Part shown: in pieces, positions 1-7,762 of the stretch
How the letters are laid out: every line of letters begins with the position of its first letter
Numbering within the stretch: the stretch's first letter is position 1
Source: an uncultured Candidatus Melainabacteria bacterium
GTDB lineage: Bacteria > Cyanobacteriota > Vampirovibrionia > Gastranaerophilales > Gastranaerophilaceae
Length of the DNA stretch: 38,341 bases
Direction: 5' to 3'
Assembly: GCA_949741915.1 (NCBI GenBank)
Contig: CATJOM010000085.1
Location: 1 to 38,341 of the forward strand
Made by a program: the position numbers and the translations under genes
Notes under the pieces: model-generated
Told to the model about the DNA's origin: nothing
Database searches by the model: none
Seen by the model: only the letters and a program-made list of their open reading frames with translations

Positions 1-112
1 AAAAGTCTTACATCTTTTACTTGTGTCACATCAGACTCCTTTTTCTTTTAATTTCTCTTAAAAGATTAATTTTGTCTAATATGTGTTTGAACTTGGACAC
101 CGGGATATTTTA

Positions 113-142
113 TTGACATTTTTAATAATTTTTTCTTATAAT
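113..142 (+). promoter_or_regulatory. Sigma-70-type promoter of the M48-like gene
   Basis: TTGACA at 113-118 and TATAAT at 137-142 are separated by 18 nt. They lie just upstream of a strong ribosome-binding site (AAGGAGG, 154-160) and the ATG at 167. Both boxes match the consensus exactly, so this is among the best promoters in the window. Confidence 0.8.
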
Positions 143-166
143 CAATGTAAATTAAGGAGGAGATAA

Positions 167-958
167 ATGAAAAAAATTTTACTGGCATTGCTTTGCACAA
201 TGGCTTTAACAATGCAAACTTATGCTGCAGCGTATAATTCTGCAGACAAAGTTCCATCAATAGGTGAAGCATTACTCACAAAAAACGGTATTACAGCAGG
301 AATTAAATTTGAAGTTACCTCAAAAACCCCTGACAACACAACATTTTTACAAGATAGAACCATAAGTATTTCAAAATCAGATTTGGAATTTGCAAAAAAT
401 GATAACGAAACCGCGGCTGTCATAGCAAATGAAATAGGTCACATAATTACAGGCAATGCATCAAAACAAAAATTAATTTCATCAGTTGTTGAACAAAACT
501 CATCAAACACAACAGCCAACAGCCTGGTTAAAAACTATACACAAACAAGATCAGACAAAGAAGCCGATGTAATTGCTGTAAATTTAATGGCTAATGCTGG
601 ATATAATCCACTTGCTGCAATAGTTGTACTAACAAGACAAACCCAAACCGCATGGAATGCAGTACTGGGAAAACCTGCTAATGCAGACAGGGCAATGAAT
701 ATATATGATTATACTGTATATGCCTACCCTGCAAAAGCAAAGGCAGGATACAACTGCAATGAATACAAAAACTTTCTAACATATGCTGACAGTGTAATAA
801 TTCAAAGAAAAGAAAACAAAAAACTTCAGTCCAAAACCGAAAAAGAACTCGCAAAATATAGAAAAAACAGTGTCTCACAAATATCTAAATTCAAAACAAG
901 GGGTGCAATGTCAGGCTGGGATGCCGCTTACAATATCTTAAATAACAACTCAAATTAA
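167..958 (+). CDS. Exported M48-like metallopeptidase homologue with altered zinc motif
   Basis: 263 aa. Residues 1-20 form a signal peptide (MKKILLALL core, cut near TYA-A), so the protein acts outside the cytoplasm. The middle follows the M48 peptidase pattern: a helix carrying N88-E-I-G-H92 where the family has HExxH, then 40 residues on R-S-D-K-E132-A-D, which fits the third zinc ligand, followed by LMANAGYNP like the LMA.AGY.P of M48 proteins. The first zinc histidine is therefore Asn (codon aat, one base from cat). The catalytic Glu and second His remain. Either zinc binding is lost (pseudo-enzyme) or Asn substitutes. The C-terminus is Lys-rich and predicted helical. The start is fixed by AAGGAGG seven bases before the ATG. 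It is a single-gene unit with its own promoter and terminator. M48 membership is a pattern reading; activity is doubtful. Confidence 0.75.
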   Translation: MKKILLALLCTMALTMQTYAAAYNSADKVPSIGEALLTKNGITAGIKFEVTSKTPDNTTFLQDRTISISKSDLEFAKNDNETAAVIANEIGHIITGNASKQKLISSVVEQNSSNTTANSLVKNYTQTRSDKEADVIAVNLMANAGYNPLAAIVVLTRQTQTAWNAVLGKPANADRAMNIYDYTVYAYPAKAKAGYNCNEYKNFLTYADSVIIQRKENKKLQSKTEKELAKYRKNSVSQISKFKTRGAMSGWDAAYNILNNNSN

Positions 959-986
959 TATATTTTATGACTTTTAAATAATGATT

Positions 987-1015
987 TTGCCCTGCTTATA
1001 ACAGGGCAATTTTTA
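987..1015 (+). terminator. Rho-independent terminator
   Basis: An 8-bp perfect stem, TTGCCCTG (987-994) with CAGGGCAA (1002-1009), a 7-nt loop and a T-rich tail. It lies 28 nt after the stop of the M48-like gene. Confidence 0.85.
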
Positions 1016-1289
1016 TTCAGTAAATCGCACCCATGCTAAAAAATACTGATAATTACATACAATTTTACAAGTATTAATTTGCTTAAGGCAAAAGTCATAT
1101 ATTTGCATATCTACTGCTTCTCTTGGAGCCTGTAGCTATAATCCCGCAATTTTTATGCGCATTACAAGAAAAGAAAGATGCGATTTAACAAATCTATACA
1201 AAATCACGCATTATAATTGCAAACAGACTTAATAATAAAATTCTCCACAGTGTGTGTTAAGGTTAAGTACGAATAATAAACAATATCGA
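1016..1289. other. Intergenic region without recognised gene
   Basis: Between the terminator of the M48-like gene and the end of the minus-strand sstT gene I find no reading frame with a ribosome-binding site, no tRNA and no convincing hairpin. Confidence 0.5.
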
Positions 1290-2522
1290 TTACAAAACCT
1301 GTTTTCTTATCTTTCTATATTCAGCTGCCGCAGTAAAAATAACATCCGATGAAGAATTTAGCGCTGTTTCCAAACTATCTTGAATTACACCAATTATAAA
1401 ACCGATTCCAACCACCTGAATTGCTATATCATTTGAAATTCCAAATAAGGAGCAAGCAAGTGGAATTAATAACAAAGACCCTCCTGCAACACCCGAAGCG
1501 CCGCAGGCAGCAAAAGAAGCCAAAACTCCAAGAATAACTGCTGTAAGAATATTTACATCAATACCCAGGGTATGTACAGCAGCAAGAGACATGACAGTAA
1601 TAGTTACAGCAGCTCCGCTCATATTGATAGTTGCACCTAGTGGAATAGAAATGGAATAAATGTCTTTATCTAATCCCAGTTTTTCACAAAGCGCCATGTT
1701 TACAGGAATATTAGCAGCAGAACTCCTGGTAAAAAATGCCATAATTCCGCTCTCTTTAAGAGATTTCATTATAAGCGGATATGGATTTTGTCTTGTTACA
1801 ATAAAAACGATTATGGGATTGGAAACAAAATAAACAAAAAACATACAAAAGGCAAGAATTAGTATTAGTTTGCCGTATTCACTAAAAATTTGCATTCCGC
1901 TAGATGAAACAGCCTGAAAGACAAGCCCCATGATGCCAAATGGCGCAAAATTAATAATTTTTGAAACCACTTTTGAAATACAAGCAGCAATATCTGATAA
2001 TAAATCTTTGGTAGTTGGTGCAGCAATATTTTTCAAAGCACATCCAAAAATAACAGCCCAGAACAATATTCCTAAATAGTTTCCGGAAACAATCGAAGAA
2101 ACGGGGTTTGAAACTATATTCATCAAAAGATTGTGTAAAACTTCACTTAAACTGGCAGGCACAGCTGCAGTATCCATATTTTGAACAGCAAGTGTCAGGG
2201 TTACGGGAAAAATAGTACTTACTAAGACCGAAATACAAGAGGCAAGAAAAGTTGATATCATATAAAGAAGCACTATTACATTAAAACGCCCGTCGCGGCG
2301 AGCTTGTTCTTGCACTAAGGAACTTATAATTAATGTAAACACCAGAATTGGAGCTATAGCCTTAAGAGCACCGATAAACAGTTCACCAAAAATCCCTACG
2401 TATTTAAATGTGGGAAAAAATAACGCAAGGCCAACACCAAAAGATATGCCAACTATAATCCTAAAAACAAGGTTGGTATTAGTATATTTGTTATACAGTT
2501 TAGAAAGAATATCGCTGCTCAT
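1290..2522 (-). CDS. sstT: Sodium:serine/threonine symporter, SstT type
   Basis: 410 aa, close to the usual length of SstT (about 410). It belongs to the dicarboxylate/amino acid:cation symporter family and imports serine and threonine with sodium across the inner membrane. The protein is hydrophobic throughout, with an N-terminal LVFRIIVGISFGVGLAL membrane segment. The family hairpin and substrate motifs are visible: FFTRSSAANIPVNM (the serine-rich re-entrant loop), GATINMSGAA (the NMxG motif region), and a C-terminal GASGVAGGSLLLIPLA loop followed by QDSLETALNSSSD. These resemble SstT more than the aspartate/glutamate carriers. An AGGGAA ribosome-binding site precedes the ATG. The upstream methyltransferase gene ends 119 nt away on the same strand, so co-transcription is possible but not shown. 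Confidence 0.9.
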   Translation of the reverse strand: MSSDILSKLYNKYTNTNLVFRIIVGISFGVGLALFFPTFKYVGIFGELFIGALKAIAPILVFTLIISSLVQEQARRDGRFNVIVLLYMISTFLASCISVLVSTIFPVTLTLAVQNMDTAAVPASLSEVLHNLLMNIVSNPVSSIVSGNYLGILFWAVIFGCALKNIAAPTTKDLLSDIAACISKVVSKIINFAPFGIMGLVFQAVSSSGMQIFSEYGKLILILAFCMFFVYFVSNPIIVFIVTRQNPYPLIMKSLKESGIMAFFTRSSAANIPVNMALCEKLGLDKDIYSISIPLGATINMSGAAVTITVMSLAAVHTLGIDVNILTAVILGVLASFAACGASGVAGGSLLLIPLACSLFGISNDIAIQVVGIGFIIGVIQDSLETALNSSSDVIFTAAAEYRKIRKQVL

Positions 2523-2641
2523 AAATTCCCTAAAAATTTTACTTCCAACAAAAAAAATATCACAAACAAAGCGATAAAAACAGGATGAATTGCAGCAATA
2601 TTCTTATTAAAACAAGTCAGCAAGGGCTGGTATCTGTGCAT

Positions 2642-3556
2642 TTACCTGCCAAAATTCTTTCTGCAGAAATCCTTTATACGAAGCCTCAAGCCACGTTTTT
2701 TCTGGGCTCTGAAATTCAATTCCTGTCTTTCAAGCACGGCTTTAAAATATTCCACATAATATTCTCCATAATATTTTTGAATAAACTTGCTAAATTGTTC
2801 AATGTCTGCATTATTGAGCAAATAAGACCATCTTATGGTTAAAAGATTAAATATTTCATATGCCGAATTAAAGGTGTCATCATTTGCCTGAATTGCACCA
2901 ATATTAGGGAAATAACGACCAAAGGCACTTGCGTTGAATTTATTACCTGGAATTAATTTATCACCCTTAACAGCACTCATTAAAAGGTTATTAGTAATCT
3001 GTTTAGCAGAAATGTCAACATCAACATCGCGCCGTGTATGTAAATTTGTATCATGAAAAACTATAAGCGCATCTTTTTTAAGATACGGCAATACCATTAA
3101 AATATCTAGAATCTCACCAGGATTACTGTGCACTGTATCTATTAGACAAAAATCTATGTCGCCACCAATTTCATCCAGATAATTAAGAGCAAACCCACCG
3201 CAAAAAAGTTTCCAGTTATTTTTGAGAGCAGGAAAATTATCCACATAAAATCCTGTATTTTTATCTTTAATTCTATAATGCTTTTCATTGTAATCACAGG
3301 AATAAAGCTTAGAACCTGGTATATTTTTAATTGCATTCAAAATAACAACCGAAGAACCGCCCATAGAAACACCTAATTCCAATACTTTCTTTGGCTGTTT
3401 CCTAAGCAAAAGAGTATTTAAAAAAGCCCGGTCCTGATTAGACATCTCAGAATATTGTTTATATTCTTCGCCAAGAGAATTCAATACTTCGAGTTCATCA
3501 CACGTTGATTCAATAATCTCTGCTTTATTTTTAAAAGTGCAAATAAAATCATGCAT
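2642..3556 (-). CDS. Class I SAM-dependent methyltransferase (Methyltransf_24-like)
   Basis: 304 aa. A Rossmann-type methyltransferase core occupies about residues 50-180: motif I VLELGVSMGGSS, then LYSCDYN (motif II acidic residue), DIDFCLIDTVHSNPG and LIVFHDTNLHTRRD. The late HDT motif and DxxHS are typical of the cephalosporin hydroxylase / Methyltransf_24 group, often found in glycan or O-antigen modification. The C-terminal 100 residues are helical and end in a basic tail (RAQKKRGLRLRIKDF). The substrate is unknown. The GAGGAA ribosome-binding site supports the ATG at 3556. It is divergent from a radical SAM gene and shares a 330-bp promoter region with it, so the two may serve one modification pathway (inference). 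Confidence 0.7.
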   Translation of the reverse strand: MHDFICTFKNKAEIIESTCDELEVLNSLGEEYKQYSEMSNQDRAFLNTLLLRKQPKKVLELGVSMGGSSVVILNAIKNIPGSKLYSCDYNEKHYRIKDKNTGFYVDNFPALKNNWKLFCGGFALNYLDEIGGDIDFCLIDTVHSNPGEILDILMVLPYLKKDALIVFHDTNLHTRRDVDVDISAKQITNNLLMSAVKGDKLIPGNKFNASAFGRYFPNIGAIQANDDTFNSAYEIFNLLTIRWSYLLNNADIEQFSKFIQKYYGEYYVEYFKAVLERQELNFRAQKKRGLRLRIKDFCRKNFGR

Positions 3557-3607
3557 ATACTATTCCTCAAAATACTAAAACTCAACACGTAGAACGATTT
3601 TGTAAAA

Positions 3608-3636
3608 ATTTTAGCAAAAATTATTGCACAAAGCAA
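3608..3636 (-). promoter_or_regulatory. Promoter of the methyltransferase gene
   Basis: On the minus strand TTGCTT (plus 3631-3636) and TAAAAT (plus 3608-3613) are 17 nt apart, about 50 nt before the methyltransferase ATG. Confidence 0.5.
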
Positions 3637-3833
3637 GAAAACAAAAGATAATAAAAATAGCATTTTTTGTCAAAATTTTAACACTTTATTTTAAATCACA
3701 TATTATTTCAATACACAATTTAAATGAATTAAAGCCATTGGCATAATTAGTGCTAAATTGTATTTTATTTATATTTTCACCTATTAAATATTGCCACAAA
3801 GTCGTTTTTTGTTGCAAAAAGATTATTTAGGGC

Positions 3834-3862
3834 TTGCACAAAAGAAAAATATTATCTATAAT
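3834..3862 (+). promoter_or_regulatory. Promoter of the radical SAM gene
   Basis: TTGCAC (3834-3839) and TATAAT (3857-3862) have a 17-nt spacer. They lie 35 nt before the chosen start codon. Confidence 0.7.
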
Positions 3863-3897
3863 ATAAAACATTTCAATTTATTTCAATGGAGAATAGC

Positions 3898-5361
3898 ATG
3901 GCAAAAATAATCAAAATTGAAGGCAATACTGTCTTTATAGGCACCGATGATTGGAAATTATTAGAAATCAACAAGAATGATTGCGTTTTTGAACCTGTTT
4001 TTGGAGCCGAAGTTGAAGTATATTCAAACGAAACAAAAACAATAGTTATTAAAAAAGAATCGCCTAAGTTATTAGTGCCTGCAGAAAATAATAATATAAT
4101 TGAAATCAAGAAAGATGTTATAGACAGACCTATTCTTTATTACGGCATATCAGAAAATATGAAAAAAAACTTTAGCAAATATGTCGAAATAACAGGCGAG
4201 CCAAAACTTATAATCGAACAAGATGATAATCTGAAAGATTTTCCAGAAAAACGCCTGTTTGATAAATACGACATTGTTTCATTGGATGAAGCACTAGAAT
4301 GCCATCCTGATGCAGTGATTTGGGTTACATATCTTTATGCAAACAATACGGCAAAAAGACTGCTAAAAAGAATTGAACCTGAAAGGATAAAATTTTTAAA
4401 AGCTGATTTAGAATACAGAAAAGGCTGCAGTTTTCTGGGCCACTTCATTGATTATCGTGTAGATAATTTTTCACCTTGTTGTGTATCTGGTAACTCCCAA
4501 GTTAAAACAAGCGGAACAATTGCCGAAAGAATGGCTCATTGGGAAAGGCATATTAGACAGCTTATAGATGATATAAAAAACGGAAGGCCAACCAAATGCG
4601 ATAACTGCAGATATCTTAAAGAAGGCTTTTGGCCCAAAAAAGTATGGCTTGATTACATATGCTTTGCAACAAATCATCCTGGCGATGTTTGTAATTTAAG
4701 ATGCAGTTATTGTTTTGTGGAAAAACGCTTCAAAGACCTTAATAGCGGCGATAAAGAGGGCTACACAACATATGAAACAATACAACAGCTTTCCCAAATG
4801 CCCGAGTATAATCGTCCAGATGTTTGCATTGAATTATCAAATGGAGAATTTTGCGCAAATAAAGATTGTGATGAAATTTTTGATGTTTTATTTAAAACTA
4901 AATGGAAAGTCAGATTTGTCACCAACATGACAATATATAAAGAAAAATTTGCCGAATTTTTAAAGACAGGAAGGACCACTAATGTTCTGACTTCTCTTGA
5001 CGCAGGTACGCCAGAAACATACAAAGCCATCAAAAAAGTTGATTGTTTTAACAAAGTAATAGAAAACATGAAAAGATATCCCCTCCAAGATGTTGATTTC
5101 AAGTTAAAATATATTTTCTTGGATGGGGTAAATGACAACGAAACTGATGTTGACGGGTTTTATAATATTGTAAAAGATGTCGGATGTAAAACAATATTTA
5201 TTTCAAGCGACAGATGTAAACCATTTACTGAAAAAATTAGAGAATTAGTAGTCAGACTTATCAAAAAAGCAAAACAAGACGGTATACGTATAGCAAAAAG
5301 CAGTTATATAGCATCACAAGACGATATTTTTATTGACAATATCATAAATGATGTCGAATAA
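3898..5361 (+). CDS. Radical SAM protein with an N-terminal Cys-rich extension
   Basis: 487 aa. The radical SAM core begins late: CNLRCSYC holds the CxxxCxxC [4Fe-4S] ligands C265, C269, C272. Before it lie about 75 residues of an N-terminal beta-like segment, then a region (80-165) alternating hydrophobic strands and helices like a nucleotide-binding fold, then a Cys cluster: C177, C194-C195 and a CDNC pair at C234/C237. Such a set resembles auxiliary-cluster (SPASM-like) ligands, but here it precedes the core. ELSNGE and TNMT fit core strands; residues 320-420 complete the barrel. Substrate unknown; peptide or sugar modification are options. An ATG at 3886 is in frame, but GGAGA (3888-3892) overlaps it and sits correctly for the ATG at 3898, so I chose 3898. 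It is divergent from a methyltransferase. Confidence 0.75.
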   Translation: MAKIIKIEGNTVFIGTDDWKLLEINKNDCVFEPVFGAEVEVYSNETKTIVIKKESPKLLVPAENNNIIEIKKDVIDRPILYYGISENMKKNFSKYVEITGEPKLIIEQDDNLKDFPEKRLFDKYDIVSLDEALECHPDAVIWVTYLYANNTAKRLLKRIEPERIKFLKADLEYRKGCSFLGHFIDYRVDNFSPCCVSGNSQVKTSGTIAERMAHWERHIRQLIDDIKNGRPTKCDNCRYLKEGFWPKKVWLDYICFATNHPGDVCNLRCSYCFVEKRFKDLNSGDKEGYTTYETIQQLSQMPEYNRPDVCIELSNGEFCANKDCDEIFDVLFKTKWKVRFVTNMTIYKEKFAEFLKTGRTTNVLTSLDAGTPETYKAIKKVDCFNKVIENMKRYPLQDVDFKLKYIFLDGVNDNETDVDGFYNIVKDVGCKTIFISSDRCKPFTEKIRELVVRLIKKAKQDGIRIAKSSYIASQDDIFIDNIINDVE

Positions 5362-5755
5362 AATAACCCAATCACTTGATTTGATTATTTTTAATAACTC
5401 AACTCTCAATCACAGCAATTTAGGCAAGTTATAAATTAATGCATTTCTAGCATTTTTTAAATTCGTAACGGATTTCTGTCACTAAATTTTCAGCAACTTT
5501 TAGGGCGAAGGATTTTTGAGACAAATTTGAAAAATAACTTCATGTATACCAATTGGATAAGAATCGAACCCTGGAAAATATGATACAAAAAATGGTGCCG
5601 CTTTTTTAAAGGAAGGAATATGTAAGAACAACAAGTAAAGGTAAGATTGATATTATTTTCATTCCTCATGAACCCATTTTAAAGCAAGATGATATAGGAA
5701 ATTATTTAAGAGATAATATTAAAAAATGTGCATAGTTTATTAATTTATTAGTTTG
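5362..5755 (+). other. Non-coding stretch with decayed coding traces
   Basis: No intact gene is visible. From about 5538 to 5735 the three plus frames in turn give protein-like runs (WIRIEPW, then YDTKNGAAFLKEGI, then SKGKIDIIFIPHEPILKQDD up to a TAG at 5735) broken by stops and frame changes. This is annotated separately as a possible gene remnant. Confidence 0.4.
5538..5735 (+). pseudogene. Possible remnant of a small gene, frameshifted
   Basis: Three consecutive frames carry amino-acid-like text: one with NWIRIEPWK, one with DTKNGAAFLKEGI, and a last one of about 38 codons containing GKIDIIFIPHEPILKQDD and NYLRDNIKK, ending at TAG. The last frame has no ATG, GTG or TTG start with a ribosome-binding site. 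This looks like a short gene broken by indels. The family is not recognised, and chance coding in AT-rich DNA cannot be ruled out. Confidence 0.3.
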
Positions 5756-5788
5756 AAAAAAGTGGTGTTAAACTATGACACCACTTTT
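5756..5788 (-). terminator. Bidirectional rho-independent terminator
   Basis: An 11-bp stem, AAAAGTGGTGT (5758-5768) with ACACCACTTTT (5778-5788), loop of 9 nt. The run of A at 5756-5761 gives a U tail on the minus strand, directly after the stop of the XRE regulator. The right arm gives a short U tail on the plus strand, so it can also stop transcripts from the decayed region. Confidence 0.85.
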
Positions 5789-5790
5789 GT

Positions 5791-6138
5791 TTAAATAATC
5801 TTTTCAGATTTTATAAAATTAAGCAATTTTAATGTCTTTTCGAGCTCATCATTATTAAAATCTTTCAATATAAGATTGATTTTGTCGATATTTTCTTTAT
5901 TTGTGGCATCAGGTGATAATTCCATGAATTCAAATAATTTATTTGGCAAAACCTCAAATGTATTGCACATTTTTGCAAGCATATCACAGGATATAAATAT
6001 CCTCCCTTTTTCAAGCTGTGTAATATGCGGAGCATCAGAACCAACCTTTTCTGCTAATCCTTCTTGGGTTAATTTAAAAGATTTTCTATACTTTTTTATA
6101 TTTTTACCAAAACCAGCTCTAATATCATCTGCATTCAT
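5791..6138 (-). CDS. XRE-family helix-turn-helix regulator
   Basis: 115 aa. Residues 9-63 are a Cro/C1-type HTH: GKNIKKYRKSFKLTQEGLAEKVG, then APHITQLEKGRIFIS and MLAKMCNTFEV. The C-terminal half (70-115) is charged and helical (FNNDELEKTLKLLNFIK), suited to dimerisation. It presumably binds DNA as a dimer. Many such small regulators repress their own promoter; a perfect 16-bp palindrome 45-60 bp upstream (6183-6198) is a candidate operator. The gene stands alone and is closed by a strong terminator. It could be the antitoxin or regulator of a former mobile element, given the decayed sequence beside it, but no toxin is visible. Confidence 0.85.
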   Translation of the reverse strand: MNADDIRAGFGKNIKKYRKSFKLTQEGLAEKVGSDAPHITQLEKGRIFISCDMLAKMCNTFEVLPNKLFEFMELSPDATNKENIDKINLILKDFNNDELEKTLKLLNFIKSEKII

Positions 6139-6182
6139 ATATACAGGTTAATTGCATTTTTGATTCTTAACAATTGTATATA

Positions 6183-6198
6183 ACTTATATTTATAAGT
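6183..6198. promoter_or_regulatory. 16-bp perfect palindrome, candidate operator
   Basis: ACTTATA-TT-TATAAGT is a perfect inverted repeat between the divergent XRE regulator (start 6138) and the small gene at 6299. Position and symmetry suit autoregulation by the XRE dimer, but this is inference. Confidence 0.4.
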
Positions 6199-6298
6199 AA
6201 TACTTAAAACTATCCTAATGGGCAGTATGCAAAGTACTTTATACGATTTAATATTTAAGTGTAATTAGACAGTTGGACTAGATAAGGTGGCTAAGCGT

Positions 6299-6529
6299 AT
6301 GATTAAAACAGGAAAAAAGACAGAAAAATTTAGTATTTTCAATATACAAGAAAAGTATGACCTCGAGAAATTGTCAACAAAGCACATAGAACTTATTGAA
6401 ATTGCAAGCAAATATGCTTTTTATAAAAAAAGATACGTTCGCTGGCATTTAAGACCATTTTATGAGCTTATTTATCTTTTAACATCATTTGAGGCAGAAA
6501 GGGAGATTAGTTTTGCGAAAAAAAATTAA
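6299..6529 (+). CDS. Small basic protein of unknown function
   Basis: 76 aa, rich in Lys, Arg and aromatic residues (YKKRYVRWHLRPFYELIYLL). No signal peptide or clear membrane segment; mostly helical. I do not recognise a family. A GTG at 6287 is in frame, but AAGGTGG (6284-6290) overlaps it and is well placed for the ATG at 6299, which I chose. It is divergent from the XRE regulator and shares the palindrome region with it, so it may be its target. Its 3' end overlaps the convergent gene at 6526 by 4 nt. Confidence 0.5.
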   Translation: MIKTGKKTEKFSIFNIQEKYDLEKLSTKHIELIEIASKYAFYKKRYVRWHLRPFYELIYLLTSFEAEREISFAKKN

Positions 6530-6834
6530 TTATCTAAAATATTGATAGGAACTATTATTTCCTTCCCAGTTAAACTATTAACATCATTGGCTATTCTCTT
6601 TATTTCTTTGTTTCTATAAACCCATAAGATTTTATCATAGTTAGTTTTATAGTGTAAAACACTATTTAATAGTTCATGGAGTGGATTATCAACAACTATT
6701 ATTATTTTTCCAATCTCTTTGTTTGACCTTAACAACTTAATTAATGCAGAATTGGCATTTGATTTTTCTATTGAATACGATTCTGCATTGATTTTTTTTA
6801 TTATTTTGTCAATATCAATTATTTTATTTTTCAT
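6526..6834 (-). CDS. Small protein of unknown function
   Basis: 102 aa, charged, with a hydrophobic strand IGKIIIVVDNPLHELLNSV in the middle and a second strand DKILWVYRN, so a small alpha/beta fold is likely. No signal peptide; family not recognised. AAGGAA lies about 9 nt before the ATG. The terminator hairpin at 6853-6878, oriented the same way, ends less than 20 nt before this start codon. The gene must therefore be read through from upstream or use a very close promoter. It is convergent with the gene at 6299 and overlaps it by 4 nt. Confidence 0.5.
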   Translation of the reverse strand: MKNKIIDIDKIIKKINAESYSIEKSNANSALIKLLRSNKEIGKIIIVVDNPLHELLNSVLHYKTNYDKILWVYRNKEIKRIANDVNSLTGKEIIVPINILDN

Positions 6835-7042
6835 TTCAAAGGTTCCTTATATAAAAAGGGCAGTCATAAAACTGCCCTACAAATAAATTACTACTTTCGC
6901 TATATTTATCTTTTTAATAAACATGCTAATTTTGTCTAATTCAAATAATATAGCTCAATACAAAATAATTTAAAAACTTCACGCCCAGCCACGCCATAAT
7001 TTTTTATATTTTTATAAAACCCTGAAAATAAGCAATAAAAAA
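6835..7042. other. Intergenic region downstream of tRNA-Asn
   Basis: It holds the minus-strand hairpin at 6853-6878. Otherwise I see only AT-rich sequence with no gene. Confidence 0.5.
6852..6878 (-). terminator. Rho-independent terminator (tRNA-Asn side)
   Basis: AGGGCAGT (6857-6864) pairs with ACTGCCCT (6871-6878) around a 6-nt loop. On the minus strand the stem is followed by TTTTTATAT. It would end the tRNA-Asn transcript, but it also sits immediately before the small gene that starts at 6834. Confidence 0.75.
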
Positions 7043-7114
7043 CTCCTCAGGTTGGACTCGAACCAACAACCTACCGGTTAACAGCCGGTTGCTCCGCCAT
7101 TGAGCTACTGAGGA
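7043..7114 (-). tRNA. tRNA-Asn (anticodon GTT)
   Basis: The minus strand folds as a tRNA: acceptor TCCTCAG (7114 to 7108) pairs with CTGAGGA, discriminator G at 7043; D arm with GCTCAATGG; anticodon stem-loop CCGGCTGTTAACCGG with anticodon GTT; T arm with GGTTCGAGTCC. CCA is not encoded. TATAAT on the minus strand (plus 7139-7144) is a likely -10 box. Confidence 0.95.
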
Positions 7115-7436
7115 ATAACTTTTTTATTAAATTTTGTTATTATAAACTGAATGTTTCTGAAATAATATTAGCATTAAAATTATTTTTTGTAAACTATACT
7201 TAGAATATTCAGATTACAATTTGCTAATTTGATAGAGATAAAATATTTGGGTTTATTGGATGATATTATATCTACCAAACTTATAAAATTATTATATCAA
7301 TAAATTATTTTTTTGCAAGAGATTTTAATCAAATCATACTTCAGGTTTATATTTTTAAAATATTGTATTCAAGAGGGGTTTTATATCATCAAAAAAAATG
7401 CTATAATTATCAAATCTTGATAAAAAGGAGAACAAT
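7115..7436. other. Intergenic region between tRNA-Asn and the YtxH operon
   Basis: AT-rich. It contains the -10 box of the tRNA and, near its right end, TATAAT (7402-7407) and AAGGAG (7425-7430) that belong to the YtxH-like gene. No other feature seen. Confidence 0.5.
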
Positions 7437-7745
7437 ATGTGTAAAAAAGATAACTCAATATGCTTTGCGCTAGGAATTCTTGCAGGCATAGTGGGCGGAA
7501 TAGCAGCCGGCGTTTTGTATGCGCCAAAGCCCGGCAAGGAATTCAGGGATGATATTAAAAAAACTGTTATCGATGTAGCAGAGAAATATTCTCCCGAAAT
7601 TCAAAAAGCAAAAAAACAGGCGCTTGATATTATCAAAAACTCAAAATACAAAATAGAAGAACAATATAATAATTTTTTAGATAATATGAAAGCAGAAAAG
7701 CTGGCAAACGCCAAAAATATTGAAACAGACGTTTATAATATGTAA
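7437..7745 (+). CDS. YtxH-domain membrane-anchored protein
   Basis: 102 aa. An N-terminal glycine-rich membrane segment (GILAGIVGGIAAGVLYAPKPG) runs directly into the YtxH signature APKPGKEFRDDI, then an amphipathic helical tail. YtxH proteins are small inner-membrane proteins linked in some bacteria to general stress; the biochemical role is unknown. AAGGAG 6 nt before the ATG fixes the start. It is the first gene of a three-gene operon (17 and 19 nt gaps) with a DUF948-like protein and a second YtxH protein. TATAAT at 7402-7407 is the probable -10. Confidence 0.85.
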   Translation: MCKKDNSICFALGILAGIVGGIAAGVLYAPKPGKEFRDDIKKTVIDVAEKYSPEIQKAKKQALDIIKNSKYKIEEQYNNFLDNMKAEKLANAKNIETDVYNM

Positions 7746-7762
7746 TTTTAAGAGGTATAGAA

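Larger units (their letters stand above)
3557..3885. other. Divergent promoter region
   Basis: This non-coding stretch separates the minus-strand methyltransferase from the plus-strand radical SAM gene. It holds one good promoter for each, annotated separately. I see no further gene in it. Confidence 0.6.

Noticed and set aside
66-272. Minus-strand reading frame over the start of the M48-like gene
   Set aside because: It overlaps a gene with a clear promoter, ribosome-binding site and signal peptide, and has no start site of its own.
2585-2842. Plus-strand frame over the end of the methyltransferase
   Set aside because: It lies antisense to a recognised gene and lacks a ribosome-binding site; the translation is unlike a protein.
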